From Candidatus Phaeomarinobacter ectocarpi (lineage in GTDB: Bacteria > Pseudomonadota > Alphaproteobacteria > CGMCC-115125): a DNA stretch of 57,702 bases. The DNA is taken from positions 229,719 through 287,420 of the forward strand of contig NZ_HG966617.1 in NCBI RefSeq assembly GCF_000689395.1, in the 5' to 3' direction. Below the pieces are notes generated by a model, which saw only the letters and a list, made by a program, of their open reading frames with translations, was not told the DNA's origin and did not search any database. Made by a program: the position numbers and the translations under genes. Positions 8,890-18,409 of this stretch are shown piece after piece (the stretch's first letter is position 1; each line of letters begins with the position of its first letter).

Positions 8890-11415
8890 ATGAAACTGGA
8901 TCTCGCAAGCACCGCATTTCTGGCGCAACTGGCATCGCTGGGCGCGCCCGGTTTCCATGAGATGGAGCCCGAAGAGGCGCGTCTCGCGGGTGGCCAGATC
9001 GCTGAATCCTATCCGCCGGGCCCGGACATGGCATCGGTGCGGGATGAAACCATTACGGGCTCTGATGGTGCCGGGTTCCGGGTGCGCGTCCTCTCTCCCA
9101 CTGAGACCCCGCGCGCGGCACTCATTTTCTATCACGGCGGCGGCTGGGTGCTGGGCGACATTGATCAGTACGACACGCTGGGCCGCCAACTTGCCAAACG
9201 CACAGGGGCTGCCGTCATCCTTGTCGATTATCGCAAGGCCCCTGAGAATCGTTACCCAGCGGCAGCCCATGATGCCTATGACGCGCTGACATGGGTCGAC
9301 GCCAACATCACGTCCATTGCTGGAAAGCGCGTGCCGATCATCGTGGCGGGCGACAGCGCGGGCGGTAATCTCGCCGCGGTCGTCGCACAGCGGGCAAAGG
9401 CTGAGAATGGACCGGACATCTCGCTGCAGCTTCTCGTCTATCCCGTCACCGATGGGGCGATGAACACGCCCGGCTATGCCAACCCGGACAATCAGTTGCT
9501 GCTGAATACGCCGCTGATGGAATGGTTCTGGGATCATTACGCGCCGAACAAAAAAGACCGCGAAGAGCCCGGCGCGTCACCTGCGCGTGCAAAGGATCTG
9601 TCCGGTCTGCCACCTGCGCTGGTTGTGACCGCAGAATATGACGTGCTGCGCGATGAGGCCGAAGCCTATGGCGAAGCAATGCAGGCAGCGGGCGTCCCCG
9701 TCACGATCAAACGCTTTGACCGGCAGATGCACAATTTCTTCGCCATGCCCGGCCTGTTGCCAGCCGCCGCGACAGCGCTTGAATATGTCGGCCAGCAGAT
9801 CGACCGGCATCTGGCCACATCGAGCGAGGTTGACGCCGTGATCGTCGGCGCTGGTTTTGCGGGCATGTATCAGCTTCACAAGCTGCGCCAGCAGGGCCTG
9901 TCGACCCGCGTGATCGAGCGGGCCGATGATGTGGGTGGCACATGGTACTGGAACCGTTATCCCGGCGCCCGTGTGGATATTGAAAGCATGGCGTACTCGT
10001 TCTCGTTCGATGAGGAACTTGAACAGGAGTGGACGTGGAAAGAGAAATATTCACCCCAGCCTGAAATTCTTGAATACGCGCAGCATGTGGCCGACCGGTT
10101 CGATCTGCGCCGTGACATCACCTTTGAAACCAGCGTCACGCGCGCGCTCTACAATGAAGATACCGCGCGCTGGAATGTCTACACTGACTCAGGCGAGGTG
10201 ATCTCTGCGCAATATCTGATCATGGCGACAGGGTGTCTGTCTGCAATCAAGACGCCGGATATTCCCGGTGCAGATACGTTCAAGGGCGAGACATACATCA
10301 CCGGCCTCTGGCCCCATGAGGGCGTTGATTTTTCCGGCAAGAAAGTCGCCGTCATCGGCACAGGCTCCTCCGCCATTCAGGCCATTCCGCACATTGCGGA
10401 GCAGGCAGACCAGCTAACGGTGCACCAGCGCACACCGGCCTATTCCATGCCGGCGTTCAACCGCCCGCTGGAAGAAACTGAAATTCAGCAGATGAAGACC
10501 ACCTATCGCGACTATCGCGAAGCCCAGCGCAATCATCTGGCAGGTATTCCGTATCCTGAGCGTAACCTGATGCCAGCCGCTGCCGAGGGTGACAATGAAC
10601 GCAAGGCCCGTCTGGAAACGGCATGGGAATCCGGCATCCTCACCGCGCTCACGTCGTCATACATGGACGTGCTCTCCAACCAGGACGCCAATGATCTGGT
10701 CTCCGAGTTTGTGCGTGACAAAATTCGTGCCCGTGTGAAAGACCCTGAAACCGCTGAAACGCTGGCCCCTAAGACCTATCCGCTGGGCACCAAGCGCCCC
10801 TGTCTCGATACCAATTATTATGAGACCTACAATCGGGACAATGTGCGGCTTGTCGATCTGCACAAGACCCCCATTCAGGAGATCACGCCAACCGGTGTGC
10901 GCACCACCAGCGGTGAAGACAGCTATGATGCGATTGTGTTTGCCACGGGCTTTGATGCGATGACGGGTGCGCTGGAGCGCATCGATATTCGCGGGATTAA
11001 CGACATGGCCCTGAAGGATAAATGGGCCGACGGGCCACACACCTATCTGGGGCTGAGCGTGGCGGGCTTCCCGAACCTGTTCACGATTACGGGCCCGTCC
11101 AGCCCCTCAGTGCTCAGCAACATGATCGTCTCGATTGAGCAGCATGTTGACTGGATCAGCGATTGCATCGCGTGGATGCGGGACAATGGTCACACCACCA
11201 TCGCGGCCACTGAAAAGGCCGAGACGGAATGGGCGATCCACAATGAGCAGGCCGCCAATCTGACGCTCTTTCCCCAGGCCAATTCCTGGTACATCGGCGC
11301 CAATGTCCCCGGCAAACCGCGCACCTTCATGGCCTATATTGGCGGCGTGGACGTCTACCGTCACATTTGCGACTCCATAGCGTCAGACAATTATCAGGGG
11401 TTTGAAACGGCATAG
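8890..11415 (+). CDS. fused alpha/beta-hydrolase + FAD-dependent (Baeyer-Villiger-type) monooxygenase
   Basis: An 841-aa two-domain enzyme in one uninterrupted frame. Residues 1-310 are a hormone-sensitive-lipase-type hydrolase: oxyanion HGGGW 82-86, nucleophile Ser156 in GDSAGG, Asp251 and His281. Residues 315-841 are a class B flavoprotein monooxygenase: FAD site GAGFAG 320-325, NADPH site GTGSSA 490-495, and the Baeyer-Villiger-typical KRPCLDTNYYETYN segment. Only a few residues link the domains. The fingerprint FxGxxxHxxxWP reads FKGETYITGLWP, with Ile470 in place of His. A monooxygenase making an ester from a ketone plus a hydrolase cleaving it would be a self-contained catabolic module; this is inference. 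The ATG at 8890 is chosen because it starts the hydrolase domain. Confidence 0.9.
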   Translation: MKLDLASTAFLAQLASLGAPGFHEMEPEEARLAGGQIAESYPPGPDMASVRDETITGSDGAGFRVRVLSPTETPRAALIFYHGGGWVLGDIDQYDTLGRQLAKRTGAAVILVDYRKAPENRYPAAAHDAYDALTWVDANITSIAGKRVPIIVAGDSAGGNLAAVVAQRAKAENGPDISLQLLVYPVTDGAMNTPGYANPDNQLLLNTPLMEWFWDHYAPNKKDREEPGASPARAKDLSGLPPALVVTAEYDVLRDEAEAYGEAMQAAGVPVTIKRFDRQMHNFFAMPGLLPAAATALEYVGQQIDRHLATSSEVDAVIVGAGFAGMYQLHKLRQQGLSTRVIERADDVGGTWYWNRYPGARVDIESMAYSFSFDEELEQEWTWKEKYSPQPEILEYAQHVADRFDLRRDITFETSVTRALYNEDTARWNVYTDSGEVISAQYLIMATGCLSAIKTPDIPGADTFKGETYITGLWPHEGVDFSGKKVAVIGTGSSAIQAIPHIAEQADQLTVHQRTPAYSMPAFNRPLEETEIQQMKTTYRDYREAQRNHLAGIPYPERNLMPAAAEGDNERKARLETAWESGILTALTSSYMDVLSNQDANDLVSEFVRDKIRARVKDPETAETLAPKTYPLGTKRPCLDTNYYETYNRDNVRLVDLHKTPIQEITPTGVRTTSGEDSYDAIVFATGFDAMTGALERIDIRGINDMALKDKWADGPHTYLGLSVAGFPNLFTITGPSSPSVLSNMIVSIEQHVDWISDCIAWMRDNGHTTIAATEKAETEWAIHNEQAANLTLFPQANSWYIGANVPGKPRTFMAYIGGVDVYRHICDSIASDNYQGFETA

Positions 11416-11488
11416 GGTCCATCAAGACTGTGATCCTTGGAACCGGCTGGCGCGTATCCGTGTTATGCCTGTTCCGGGAGAACACACA

Positions 11489-12262
11489 ATGTCAGACACA
11501 CGCCGCCAGCTACTCAATGTCATCACGGCTATTTCGCAGGCCGCCGTTCCCGCCATGCCGGCCCTTGGCATCGGCATAAGTGTCGGCGCGCGCGATGGGG
11601 CGGCGTCACCTCTGGAAGTGCCGGCGGGCTATGCGTTTTCCATCTGGGGTCTCATTTTTCTGTTGGGCCTGATCTACGCCGTGCAGCAGGCGCTGCCATC
11701 AGCAAGACAGTCCTCCCTCTATCGCGACATAGGCAGCGGCGCCTGGATGCTGTTTGGCCTCTCCACCGCGTGGATGGTGGTGGCGCAGCTGAATGGGCCA
11801 AACGCCGTGCTCGCCACAATCATCGTGGTGATGCTGGTCATCGCCATCCGCATCATCCTTGCCGCATGGGACAATCGCGGAGACACGGGGCGCACGGTCG
11901 TGCTGCCGCTCTTCGGGCTCTATGCAGGCTGGCTGACACTGGCAACCGCGCTCAACGTGTCCGGTGTGCTGCGCGACTTCGGATTTGCCCCGTTCGATCT
12001 GCCGGACTGGCAATATGCGTCGCTCGTCCTGCTGGCGGCGGCCCTCGTCGCCATCCCGGTCCTGATGCGTGTCCGCGGATTGATCTGGTATGCCGCTGCC
12101 GCCATCTGGGGCCTTGTGGCCGTTGCGGTGAAAGACATCCCCATGGGCGCACCGGAAGCCTATGTGGGCTACCTCGCTGCCGTCATTGCCACCGTGCTCC
12201 TGCTCGTTTCGGCCAACTATCAGCGGGCCAAACACCGAGAACCTCCCTATCCGTTCGTTTGA
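11489..12262 (+). CDS. TspO/MBR-like polytopic membrane protein
   Basis: A 257-aa protein with about eight hydrophobic helices. The segment PAGYAFSIWGLIFLLGLIYA resembles the first conserved helices of proteins annotated as tryptophan-rich sensory (TspO/MBR-related) proteins. It is longer than the classical 150-170-aa TspO and seems to be a double-length relative. No ligand or transport function can be assigned. GGGAG lies 8 bp before the start codon. It follows the fused monooxygenase by 73 bp and could belong to the same transcript. Confidence 0.55.
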   Translation: MSDTRRQLLNVITAISQAAVPAMPALGIGISVGARDGAASPLEVPAGYAFSIWGLIFLLGLIYAVQQALPSARQSSLYRDIGSGAWMLFGLSTAWMVVAQLNGPNAVLATIIVVMLVIAIRIILAAWDNRGDTGRTVVLPLFGLYAGWLTLATALNVSGVLRDFGFAPFDLPDWQYASLVLLAAALVAIPVLMRVRGLIWYAAAAIWGLVAVAVKDIPMGAPEAYVGYLAAVIATVLLLVSANYQRAKHREPPYPFV

Positions 12263-12332
12263 TTTGTGAGCGCATAGCAGCCCTTCAGCGAGAGGTTGGG
12301 AGCGTGCCTCGTGTGCTGCTATAAAGCGGCCC

Positions 12333-13040
12333 ATGAGCACATTTGAGAATCCAGTTTTCTGCGCCCTCGACACACCCTCACCGGACAAGGCGGCAAAGCT
12401 CGCCCGCGACGTGGGCACGGCCGTTGGCGGTCTCAAGCTCGGGCTTGAGTTCTTCATGGCTGCGGGACCACAAGGCTTTGCCCAGGTCGCCAAGGAAGGC
12501 CGTCCGATCTTCCTTGATCTCAAGCTGCACGACATTCCCAACACCGTGGCAGGTGCCGTGCGCTCGCTGCTTCCTCTGAAGCCCGCCATCCTCAACGTGC
12601 ATGCGCAAGGTGGCCTCGCCATGATGAAGGCAGCCAAGGCAGCCGCAGACGAAGCGCCCGACGGTGGCCGTCCCATCATGATCGGCGTCACCATGATGAC
12701 CAGCCTTGATCAGTCCGATCTCGAACGCCAGGGCAACCGGCTGGCGACAACAGACTATGTGCGCCGCCTTGCCGAGCAGACGGCGGAAGCAGGCCTTGAA
12801 GGTGTTGTGTGCTCCGCGCTCGAGATTGAAACGCTCCGCGCCGACCTTGGCCCTGACTTCAAGCTGATTGTGCCGGGCATCCGTCCTGCGGGCGCAGACA
12901 TTGGCGACCAGAAGCGGGTGATGACGCCCGCTGAGGCGCGTGATCTGGGTGCGGACATTCTGGTGATCGGCCGCCCGATTACCGCTGCGGACGACGCAGG
13001 CGCGGCCGCCCGCGCCATCGCCGCTGATCTGGGGCTTTAG
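12333..13040 (+). CDS. pyrF: orotidine 5'-phosphate decarboxylase
   Basis: A 235-aa TIM-barrel enzyme that makes UMP from OMP. The catalytic Asp62-x-Lys64-xx-Asp67 array is visible in FLDLKLHDIPNTV. The C-terminal phosphate-binding segment VPGIRP and GADILVIGRPIT are intact. Length matches the bacterial family. It lies 5 bp before trpF, so the two share a transcript. Confidence 0.97.
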   Translation: MSTFENPVFCALDTPSPDKAAKLARDVGTAVGGLKLGLEFFMAAGPQGFAQVAKEGRPIFLDLKLHDIPNTVAGAVRSLLPLKPAILNVHAQGGLAMMKAAKAAADEAPDGGRPIMIGVTMMTSLDQSDLERQGNRLATTDYVRRLAEQTAEAGLEGVVCSALEIETLRADLGPDFKLIVPGIRPAGADIGDQKRVMTPAEARDLGADILVIGRPITAADDAGAAARAIAADLGL

Positions 13041-13045
13041 GGATC

Positions 13046-13693
13046 ATGTCGTCGCTTACCATCAAGATCTGCGGATTGACCACACCCGAAGCGGTGGACG
13101 CGGTGAACGACATCGAGGCGGATATGGCCGGCCTCAACTTCTTTGAAAAAAGCCCCCGCTATGTGACGCCGCAGCGCGCCTGCGATCTGGCGGCGGCCCT
13201 CAAGCCTTCGGTCCAGTCCGTCGCGCTGGTGGTGGATGCCCATGACGATGAGCTGGACACGATCGTGGCTGGCGCATCGCCGAACATCATTCAGGTGCAT
13301 GGACGCGAGACGCCCGAACGCGTGGCCCAGATCAAGGCCCGCTTCGGTCTGCCGGTCATCAAGGTGCTGCCGGTCAACGGCGCTGAAGACATCGAAAAGG
13401 CCCGTCTTTACGAAGACGCCGCCGATTGGTTGCTGTTTGACGCCAAACCCCCTAAATCACTCGCTAATGCCTTGCCCGGCGGCAATGGTCTGGTCTTTGA
13501 CTGGCGCCTGCTGACGGGGTTCACGAGCCGGTGCCCGTGGATGCTCTCAGGCGGCCTGAATGCCGACAATGTGGCCGAGGCGATCCGGATTTCCGGGGCC
13601 AAGGCGATTGACGTCGCGTCCGGCGTTGAGAGCGCACCAGGCGTCAAGGATCCCCAGCGGATCAAGGAATTTGCGGCTGCAGCCCGCGCGTAA
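13046..13693 (+). CDS. trpF: phosphoribosylanthranilate isomerase
   Basis: A 215-aa TIM-barrel enzyme of tryptophan synthesis that isomerises N-(5'-phosphoribosyl)anthranilate. The catalytic Cys9 is in KICGLTTPEAV and the acid is in LLFDAKPP. The C-terminal phosphate-binding region LSGGLNADNVAEAI and IDVASGVESAPG are typical. Its stop codon lies inside the first unit of a 30-bp tandem repeat that runs toward trpB. Confidence 0.97.
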   Translation: MSSLTIKICGLTTPEAVDAVNDIEADMAGLNFFEKSPRYVTPQRACDLAAALKPSVQSVALVVDAHDDELDTIVAGASPNIIQVHGRETPERVAQIKARFGLPVIKVLPVNGAEDIEKARLYEDAADWLLFDAKPPKSLANALPGGNGLVFDWRLLTGFTSRCPWMLSGGLNADNVAEAIRISGAKAIDVASGVESAPGVKDPQRIKEFAAAARA

Positions 13694-13734
13694 GCGTGGC
13701 GCGGTCAAAGCGTCCGCGCGTAAGCGTGGCGCGG
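13685..13734. repeat. two-unit tandem repeat across the trpF stop
   Basis: The 20-mer CGCGCGTAAGCGTGGCGCGG occurs at 13685-13704 and again at 13715-13734, a 30-bp period. A third, degenerate unit (CGCGCATACGCGGAG) follows near 13745. The TAA in the first unit is the trpF stop. The repeat fills most of the 83-bp gap before trpB. Confidence 0.85.
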
Positions 13735-13776
13735 CCAGAAGCTTCGCGCATACGCGGAGTGTGAAAGGATTTTGCC

Positions 13777-15012
13777 GTGAGCGGTTCAAACTCACCTGCG
13801 GAGACACCCAACTCGTTCAAGACGGGTCCCGATGAGCAGGGCCATTTCGGTCTCTATGGCGGACGCTTCGTAGCCGAAACCCTGATGCCGAATGTGCTGG
13901 CGTTGGACAAGGCCTATCGCGCCGCCAAGAAGGATCCGACCTTCGACGCGGAGCTGGTGGACTTTCAGCAGCACTACACCGGTCGCCCAAGCCCGCTGTA
14001 TTACGCGGAGCGCCTGACCGAGCATCTGGGCGGCGCAAAGATTTACTTCAAGCGCGACGAACTGAACCACACCGGCAGCCACAAGATCAACAACTGCCTG
14101 GGGCAGATCCTGCTCGCCAAGCGCATGGGCAAAACTCGCATCATTGCAGAAACCGGGGCAGGCCAGCACGGCGTGGCGACAGCCACCGTTGCGGCCCGCT
14201 TTGGCCTTCCGTGTACGGTCTATATGGGGGCAACCGACATTGAGCGGCAGGCACCTAATGTGTTCCGCATGAAGCTGCTGGGCGCTGAAGTCGTTCCCGT
14301 GACATCTGGCACGGGCACCCTCAAGGACGCCATGAACGAGGCCCTGCGCGACTGGGTTACCAATGTGGAAGACACGTTCTACATCATCGGCACGGTCGCA
14401 GGCCCGCATCCCTATCCCGAGCTCGTGCGCGACTTCCAGTCGATTATCGGCAAGGAAGTCCGTGCCCAGATGATGGAGCGCGAAGGCCGCCTGCCGGATT
14501 CGCTCATTGCCTGCATCGGCGGTGGGTCCAACGCCATGGGGCTGTTCTATGAATTCCTCGATGAGCCGGACGTGGATATTTACGGCGTGGAAGCGGCAGG
14601 CCACGGGCTTGATAAGCCCGGAGAGCACGCAGCATCCCTGACTGGTGGGTCGCCCGGCGTGCTGCACGGTAACCGGACCTATCTGCTGCAGGACGACGAC
14701 GGCCAGATCATTGAAGGCCACTCGATTTCGGCAGGCCTTGATTATCCCGGCATCGGTCCTGAGCATTCCTGGCTCAAGGATTCAGGGCGGGTGACCTATC
14801 TGTCCACAACCGACAATGAGGCGCTGGAAGCGTTCCAGCTGTGCACGCGGCTGGAAGGCATCATACCCGCTCTTGAGCCGTCGCATGCCCTGGCGCGGGT
14901 GACGGAACTCGCACCCACGCTGCCCAAGGACCATTTGATGGTGATGAATCTGTGCGGCCGTGGCGACAAGGACGTGTTCGCCGTCGCTGGCTATCTGGGC
15001 GTGGAGCTCTAG
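13777..15012 (+). CDS. trpB: tryptophan synthase beta chain
   Basis: A 411-aa PLP enzyme that condenses indole and serine. The PLP-binding Lys103 is in [10 protein letters not shown], the glycine-rich phosphate cup GGGSNAMG is near residue 245, and the GRGDKD motif is near the C terminus. The start codon is GTG. An N-terminal extension of about 18 residues precedes the conserved [11 protein letters not shown]. It is separated from trpA by 2 bp, as expected for subunits of one complex. Confidence 0.97.
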   Translation: MSGSNSPAETPNSFKTGPDEQGHFGLYGGRFVAETLMPNVLALDKAYRAAKKDPTFDAELVDFQQHYTGRPSPLYYAERLTEHLGGAKIYFKRDELNHTGSHKINNCLGQILLAKRMGKTRIIAETGAGQHGVATATVAARFGLPCTVYMGATDIERQAPNVFRMKLLGAEVVPVTSGTGTLKDAMNEALRDWVTNVEDTFYIIGTVAGPHPYPELVRDFQSIIGKEVRAQMMEREGRLPDSLIACIGGGSNAMGLFYEFLDEPDVDIYGVEAAGHGLDKPGEHAASLTGGSPGVLHGNRTYLLQDDDGQIIEGHSISAGLDYPGIGPEHSWLKDSGRVTYLSTTDNEALEAFQLCTRLEGIIPALEPSHALARVTELAPTLPKDHLMVMNLCGRGDKDVFAVAGYLGVEL

Positions 15013-15014
15013 GC

Positions 15015-15854
15015 ATGACCCATACTCCTTCCCAGAAGACACGCATCGACACACGCTTTGCCGAACTCAAGGCACAGGGCAAGAAAGCCTTTGTCGGCTA
15101 TGTCACCGCTGGTGATCCCGACGCTGATACATCGTTGAAGATCGTCAAGGGTCTGCCCGATGCAGGCGTCGACATCATAGAGCTTGGCATGCCGTTCTCT
15201 GATCCCATGGCCGATGGCCCTGCCATTCAGGCCGGTGGTCTGCGGGCGCTCAATGCAGGCGCGACCATGATCAAGACGCTTGACCTGGTGCGGGCGTTCC
15301 GCGCCGACGATGACACGACACCGATCGTGCTGATGGGCTACTACAACCCCATCTACATCTACGGCGTCGACAAGTTTCTGGTTGATGCCAAGGAAGCCGG
15401 TGTGGATGGTCTCATCGTGGTGGATCTGCCGCCAGAAGAAGATGAAGAGCTGTGCATCCCTGCGACCAAGGCGGGCGTGAACTTCATCCGGCTGGCCACA
15501 CCGACAACGGACGCAAAGCGTCTGCCTGCCGTGCTCGCGAACACATCAGGTTTTGTCTATTACGTATCGATCACCGGCATTACCGGGTCAGCGTCAGCGC
15601 AGGTTGAAAAAGTTGCGTCAGCCGTGAGCGGTATCACCGGATCAACAGACCTGCCGGTTGTGGTGGGCTTTGGCATCAAGTCGCCGGAGCAGGCCCGCGA
15701 TATGGCGAGTGTTGCCGACGGCGCAGTGGTGGGCTCGGCCTTTGTGGACTGCATTGCCTCCACGCTGGATGCTGATGGCCGCCCCACCGATGAAACCGTA
15801 CCCAAGATTCTGGCCTTGGCGGCGGAACTGGCCGCAGGGGCCCACGCAGCGTAG
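15015..15854 (+). CDS. trpA: tryptophan synthase alpha chain
   Basis: A 279-aa TIM-barrel subunit that cleaves indole-3-glycerol phosphate and passes indole to TrpB. The catalytic Glu56 ([11 protein letters not shown]) and Asp67 (MADGPA) are present. The phosphate-binding [10 protein letters not shown] and the loop region TGITGSA are conserved. The ATG 2 bp after the trpB stop is chosen because it matches the family's N terminus. Confidence 0.97.
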   Translation: MTHTPSQKTRIDTRFAELKAQGKKAFVGYVTAGDPDADTSLKIVKGLPDAGVDIIELGMPFSDPMADGPAIQAGGLRALNAGATMIKTLDLVRAFRADDDTTPIVLMGYYNPIYIYGVDKFLVDAKEAGVDGLIVVDLPPEEDEELCIPATKAGVNFIRLATPTTDAKRLPAVLANTSGFVYYVSITGITGSASAQVEKVASAVSGITGSTDLPVVVGFGIKSPEQARDMASVADGAVVGSAFVDCIASTLDADGRPTDETVPKILALAAELAAGAHAA

Positions 15855-15940
15855 ACTGCTCAACAGCATGATTTGGCCTGATTTTGCCCCCATAAACGGC
15901 AGGATACGGGCACACAGAGAACGGACCTGAGGAAAACGAC

Positions 15941-16882
15941 ATGAGCTGGCTTGAAAATGTGGTGCGACCCAAAATCCGCACCTTCCTTTCGGCAAAGCGC
16001 GATACGCCGGAAAACCTCTGGCACAAGTGCAAGAACTGCGGCGAGATGATTTTCCATCGTGACCTGGAGGAGAACCTTCATGTCTGCACCAATTGCGGTC
16101 ATCACGGGCGCCTGCGCGCCAAGGCCCGTCTGGACAATCTGTTTGACGGCGGCACCTGGGAAAAAATCGACAACCCGGAAGTGCCAGCCGATCCGCTCAA
16201 GTTTCGCGATCAGCGCAAATACACCGATCGCCTGAAAGAGGCGCGCACCAAGACCGGCGAAGAAGATGCGATGACCATCGCCCTGGGCGCGATCAGCGGA
16301 CAGAACGCGGTCGTGCTGGTTCAGGATTTCGCCTTCATGGGCGGATCCCTGGGCATGGCGGCAGGCGAAAGCATCGTGAAGGGGGCGGAGCTTGCGGTTG
16401 AACGCCGGGCCCCGCTCATCCTGTTTGCCGCTGCCGGTGGCGCGCGCATGCAGGAAGGCATTCTGTCTCTCATGCAGATGCCACGCTCGACGGTGGCCGT
16501 GCAGATGGTGCGCGAAGCAGGCCTGCCATACATCGTGGTGATGACTGACCCGACCACCGGCGGCGTGACCGCGTCCTACGCCATGCTGGGCGACGTGCAT
16601 ATTGCAGAGCCCGGTGCGCTCATCGGCTTTGCCGGTCCGCGTGTGATTGAACAGACCATCCGTGAAAAACTGCCTGAGGGCTTCCAGCGCGCTGAGTATC
16701 TGCTGGAGCACGGCATGGTCGACATGGTGGTGAAGCGCGGCGACATGCGCGACACCCTGGCAAAACTGATTTCCCTGCTGATGATCGAACCTGCAACAGC
16801 CCCAACTGCCCAGGCAATGCCTCAGGGCACGGCGCCGGTTCCTTACGAGGCAGGCGCTGCGACCGCTGCCGGCGCTGAATAG
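15941..16882 (+). CDS. accD: acetyl-CoA carboxylase carboxyltransferase subunit beta
   Basis: A 313-aa subunit of the carboxyltransferase that makes malonyl-CoA. The N-terminal zinc ribbon has Cys30, Cys33, Cys49 and Cys52. The crotonase-fold core carries the SGARMQEG-type oxyanion segment (here AGGARMQEG, about residue 165) and [16 protein letters not shown] short Ala/Pro/Thr-rich tail ends the protein. It lies 4 bp upstream of folC; the trpA-accD-folC order is common in alpha- and gammaproteobacteria. Confidence 0.97.
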   Translation: MSWLENVVRPKIRTFLSAKRDTPENLWHKCKNCGEMIFHRDLEENLHVCTNCGHHGRLRAKARLDNLFDGGTWEKIDNPEVPADPLKFRDQRKYTDRLKEARTKTGEEDAMTIALGAISGQNAVVLVQDFAFMGGSLGMAAGESIVKGAELAVERRAPLILFAAAGGARMQEGILSLMQMPRSTVAVQMVREAGLPYIVVMTDPTTGGVTASYAMLGDVHIAEPGALIGFAGPRVIEQTIREKLPEGFQRAEYLLEHGMVDMVVKRGDMRDTLAKLISLLMIEPATAPTAQAMPQGTAPVPYEAGAATAAGAE

Positions 16883-16886
16883 CAAC

Positions 16887-18206
16887 GTGTCCGCGAAGAC
16901 CCTCCCCCAGCGCCAGTCAAGCGATGCGATCCTTGATCGGCTGACGGGGCTGCATCCCAAACTCATCGACCTGTCTTTGGGCCGTCTTGAGCGGCTGCTC
17001 GGTGCTCTGGGTAATCCGCACCTGCACATTCCACCGGTCATTCATGTGGCCGGGACCAATGGCAAAGGCTCGGTCGTGGCCTATCTGCGGGCGATGTTTG
17101 AGGCGCAGGGCCTGCGGGTGCACACCTATACATCACCGCATCTGGTCAAGTTCCACGAGCGCATTCGCGTGCCGGACCCAACCGGCAAAAGTGCGCCGGT
17201 CTCCGAAGATGAGTTGATCCGCCTGCTGAGTGATTGCGAAGCGGCCAATGACGGCGGCGACATCACGTTCTTCGAGATTACCACGGCGGCAGCCTTTCTG
17301 GCGTTCTCCCGCATACCGGCAGATGTGACGTTGCTGGAGGTCGGGCTTGGCGGGCGCTTTGATGCCACGAATGTCATCGAGACGCCGCGGGCCTGCGTCA
17401 TCACGCCGGTTTCCCTCGATCATCAAAGTTTTCTTGGCGACACGGTGGGCGAGATCGCCGGAGAGAAAGCCGGTATTCTCAAGCACGGCGTGCCTGCCAT
17501 TGTTGCTCCGCAGGTGGACGAAGCCCTTGAGGTGATTGAAGGCGAAGCCGCACGGCTGGAAGTGCCGCTGGCGCGCTTTGGCCAGGAATTCACAGCCTTT
17601 GAAGAACACGGTCGATTGGTATTTCAGGACACAACCGGCCTGCTGGACCTGCCGCTTCCCGGCCTGCGCGGACGCCACCAGATTGCCAATGCGGCAACCG
17701 CCGTTGCTACGGCACGTGCCTTTGGCGGGCTGGATGAAACAGCGATAGGCAACGGACTAAAGCAGGTTGAATGGCCCGCGCGCATGCAGCGCCTGTCCTC
17801 TGGCGCTCTGGCCGACAAGGCACCCGGTGCAGAACTGTGGCTGGACGGGGGGCACAATCCCGCAGCATCAAGGGCTATCGCAGAGACACTGGCGGACCTT
17901 GAAGACAAGAACCCGCGCCCCCTGGTGTTGATCAGCGGCATGATGGACTCAAAAGATACCGGCGGCTTCTTTGAAGCGTTTGATGGACTGGCCTCCACGG
18001 TGCTGACAGTGGGTATTCCCGGTCAGACCAATGGCCGCCCGGCGGACGACGTGGCGCAGATGGCGCGCGAGGCCGGCCTTGAGGCGGTCTCCATGCCTGA
18101 CATCGAGACCGCGCTGGAGCGGGCGTCTGTCATATCGCCGCCACCCCGGATCGTGATCTGCGGGTCGCTCTATCTCGCGGGCGAAGTCTTGGCGCGGAAC
18201 ACCTAG
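16887..18206 (+). CDS. folC: bifunctional folylpolyglutamate / dihydrofolate synthase
   Basis: A 439-aa ATP-dependent ligase that adds glutamate to dihydropteroate and folates. The Mur-ligase-type P-loop GTNGKGS is at residues 56-62. The Mg-binding TPVSLDHQSFLGDT and the later LDGGHNPAA segment complete the active site. The start codon is GTG, 4 bp after accD, so the genes are coupled. A composite palindromic repeat begins 5 bp after the stop. Confidence 0.96.
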   Translation: MSAKTLPQRQSSDAILDRLTGLHPKLIDLSLGRLERLLGALGNPHLHIPPVIHVAGTNGKGSVVAYLRAMFEAQGLRVHTYTSPHLVKFHERIRVPDPTGKSAPVSEDELIRLLSDCEAANDGGDITFFEITTAAAFLAFSRIPADVTLLEVGLGGRFDATNVIETPRACVITPVSLDHQSFLGDTVGEIAGEKAGILKHGVPAIVAPQVDEALEVIEGEAARLEVPLARFGQEFTAFEEHGRLVFQDTTGLLDLPLPGLRGRHQIANAATAVATARAFGGLDETAIGNGLKQVEWPARMQRLSSGALADKAPGAELWLDGGHNPAASRAIAETLADLEDKNPRPLVLISGMMDSKDTGGFFEAFDGLASTVLTVGIPGQTNGRPADDVAQMAREAGLEAVSMPDIETALERASVISPPPRIVICGSLYLAGEVLARNT

Positions 18207-18211
18207 GGAGA

Positions 18212-18334
18212 CCCGTATCCCCGGACTTGGTGATCCTTTAGTCCTCCGGCTTGACCGGAGGGCGGGGTCCACCCTCATTTGCTGCGGTTTACTGCCTCTG
18301 CGAGTAGGCTCCGGGTCAAGTCCGGAGATGCGGG
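18212..18334. repeat. ~90-bp palindromic element, copy B, reversed and interrupted
   Basis: This copy of the element seen at 7029 lies in reverse orientation: GCGAGTAGG and its arm are at 18301-18334. The other arm (18212-18229, ending CCCCGGACTTG) is separated from its expected continuation (GGGGTCCACCCTC at 18264) by about 34 bp. The intervening bases start GTGATCCTTTAG and contain CCTCCGGCTTGACCGGAGG. They match a second repeat found at 34254-34296, so one repeat seems to have entered another. Confidence 0.75.
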
Positions 18335-18351
18335 GTGGGTTACGTGAAAAC

Positions 18352-18390
18352 AAAAAGGGTCACCGCAGTCTTGCGGTGGCCCTTTTGTTT
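18352..18390. terminator. bidirectional terminator between folC and the WS/DGAT gene
   Basis: An 11-bp stem from GGGTCACCGCA to TGCGGTGGCCC closes a 4-nt loop. A run of A (18352-18356) lies on its left and TTTTGTTT on its right. It can stop both the rightward folC transcript and the leftward acyltransferase transcript. Confidence 0.85.
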
Positions 18391-18409
18391 CTCGCAGATC
18401 GCGTGAGAC

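Noticed and set aside
13792-14766. 324-codon open frame opposite trpB
   Set aside because: Antisense to a complete trpB with intact PLP site.
15860-17041. 393-codon open frame opposite accD and folC
   Set aside because: Antisense to accD, whose zinc ribbon and carboxyltransferase motifs are clear.
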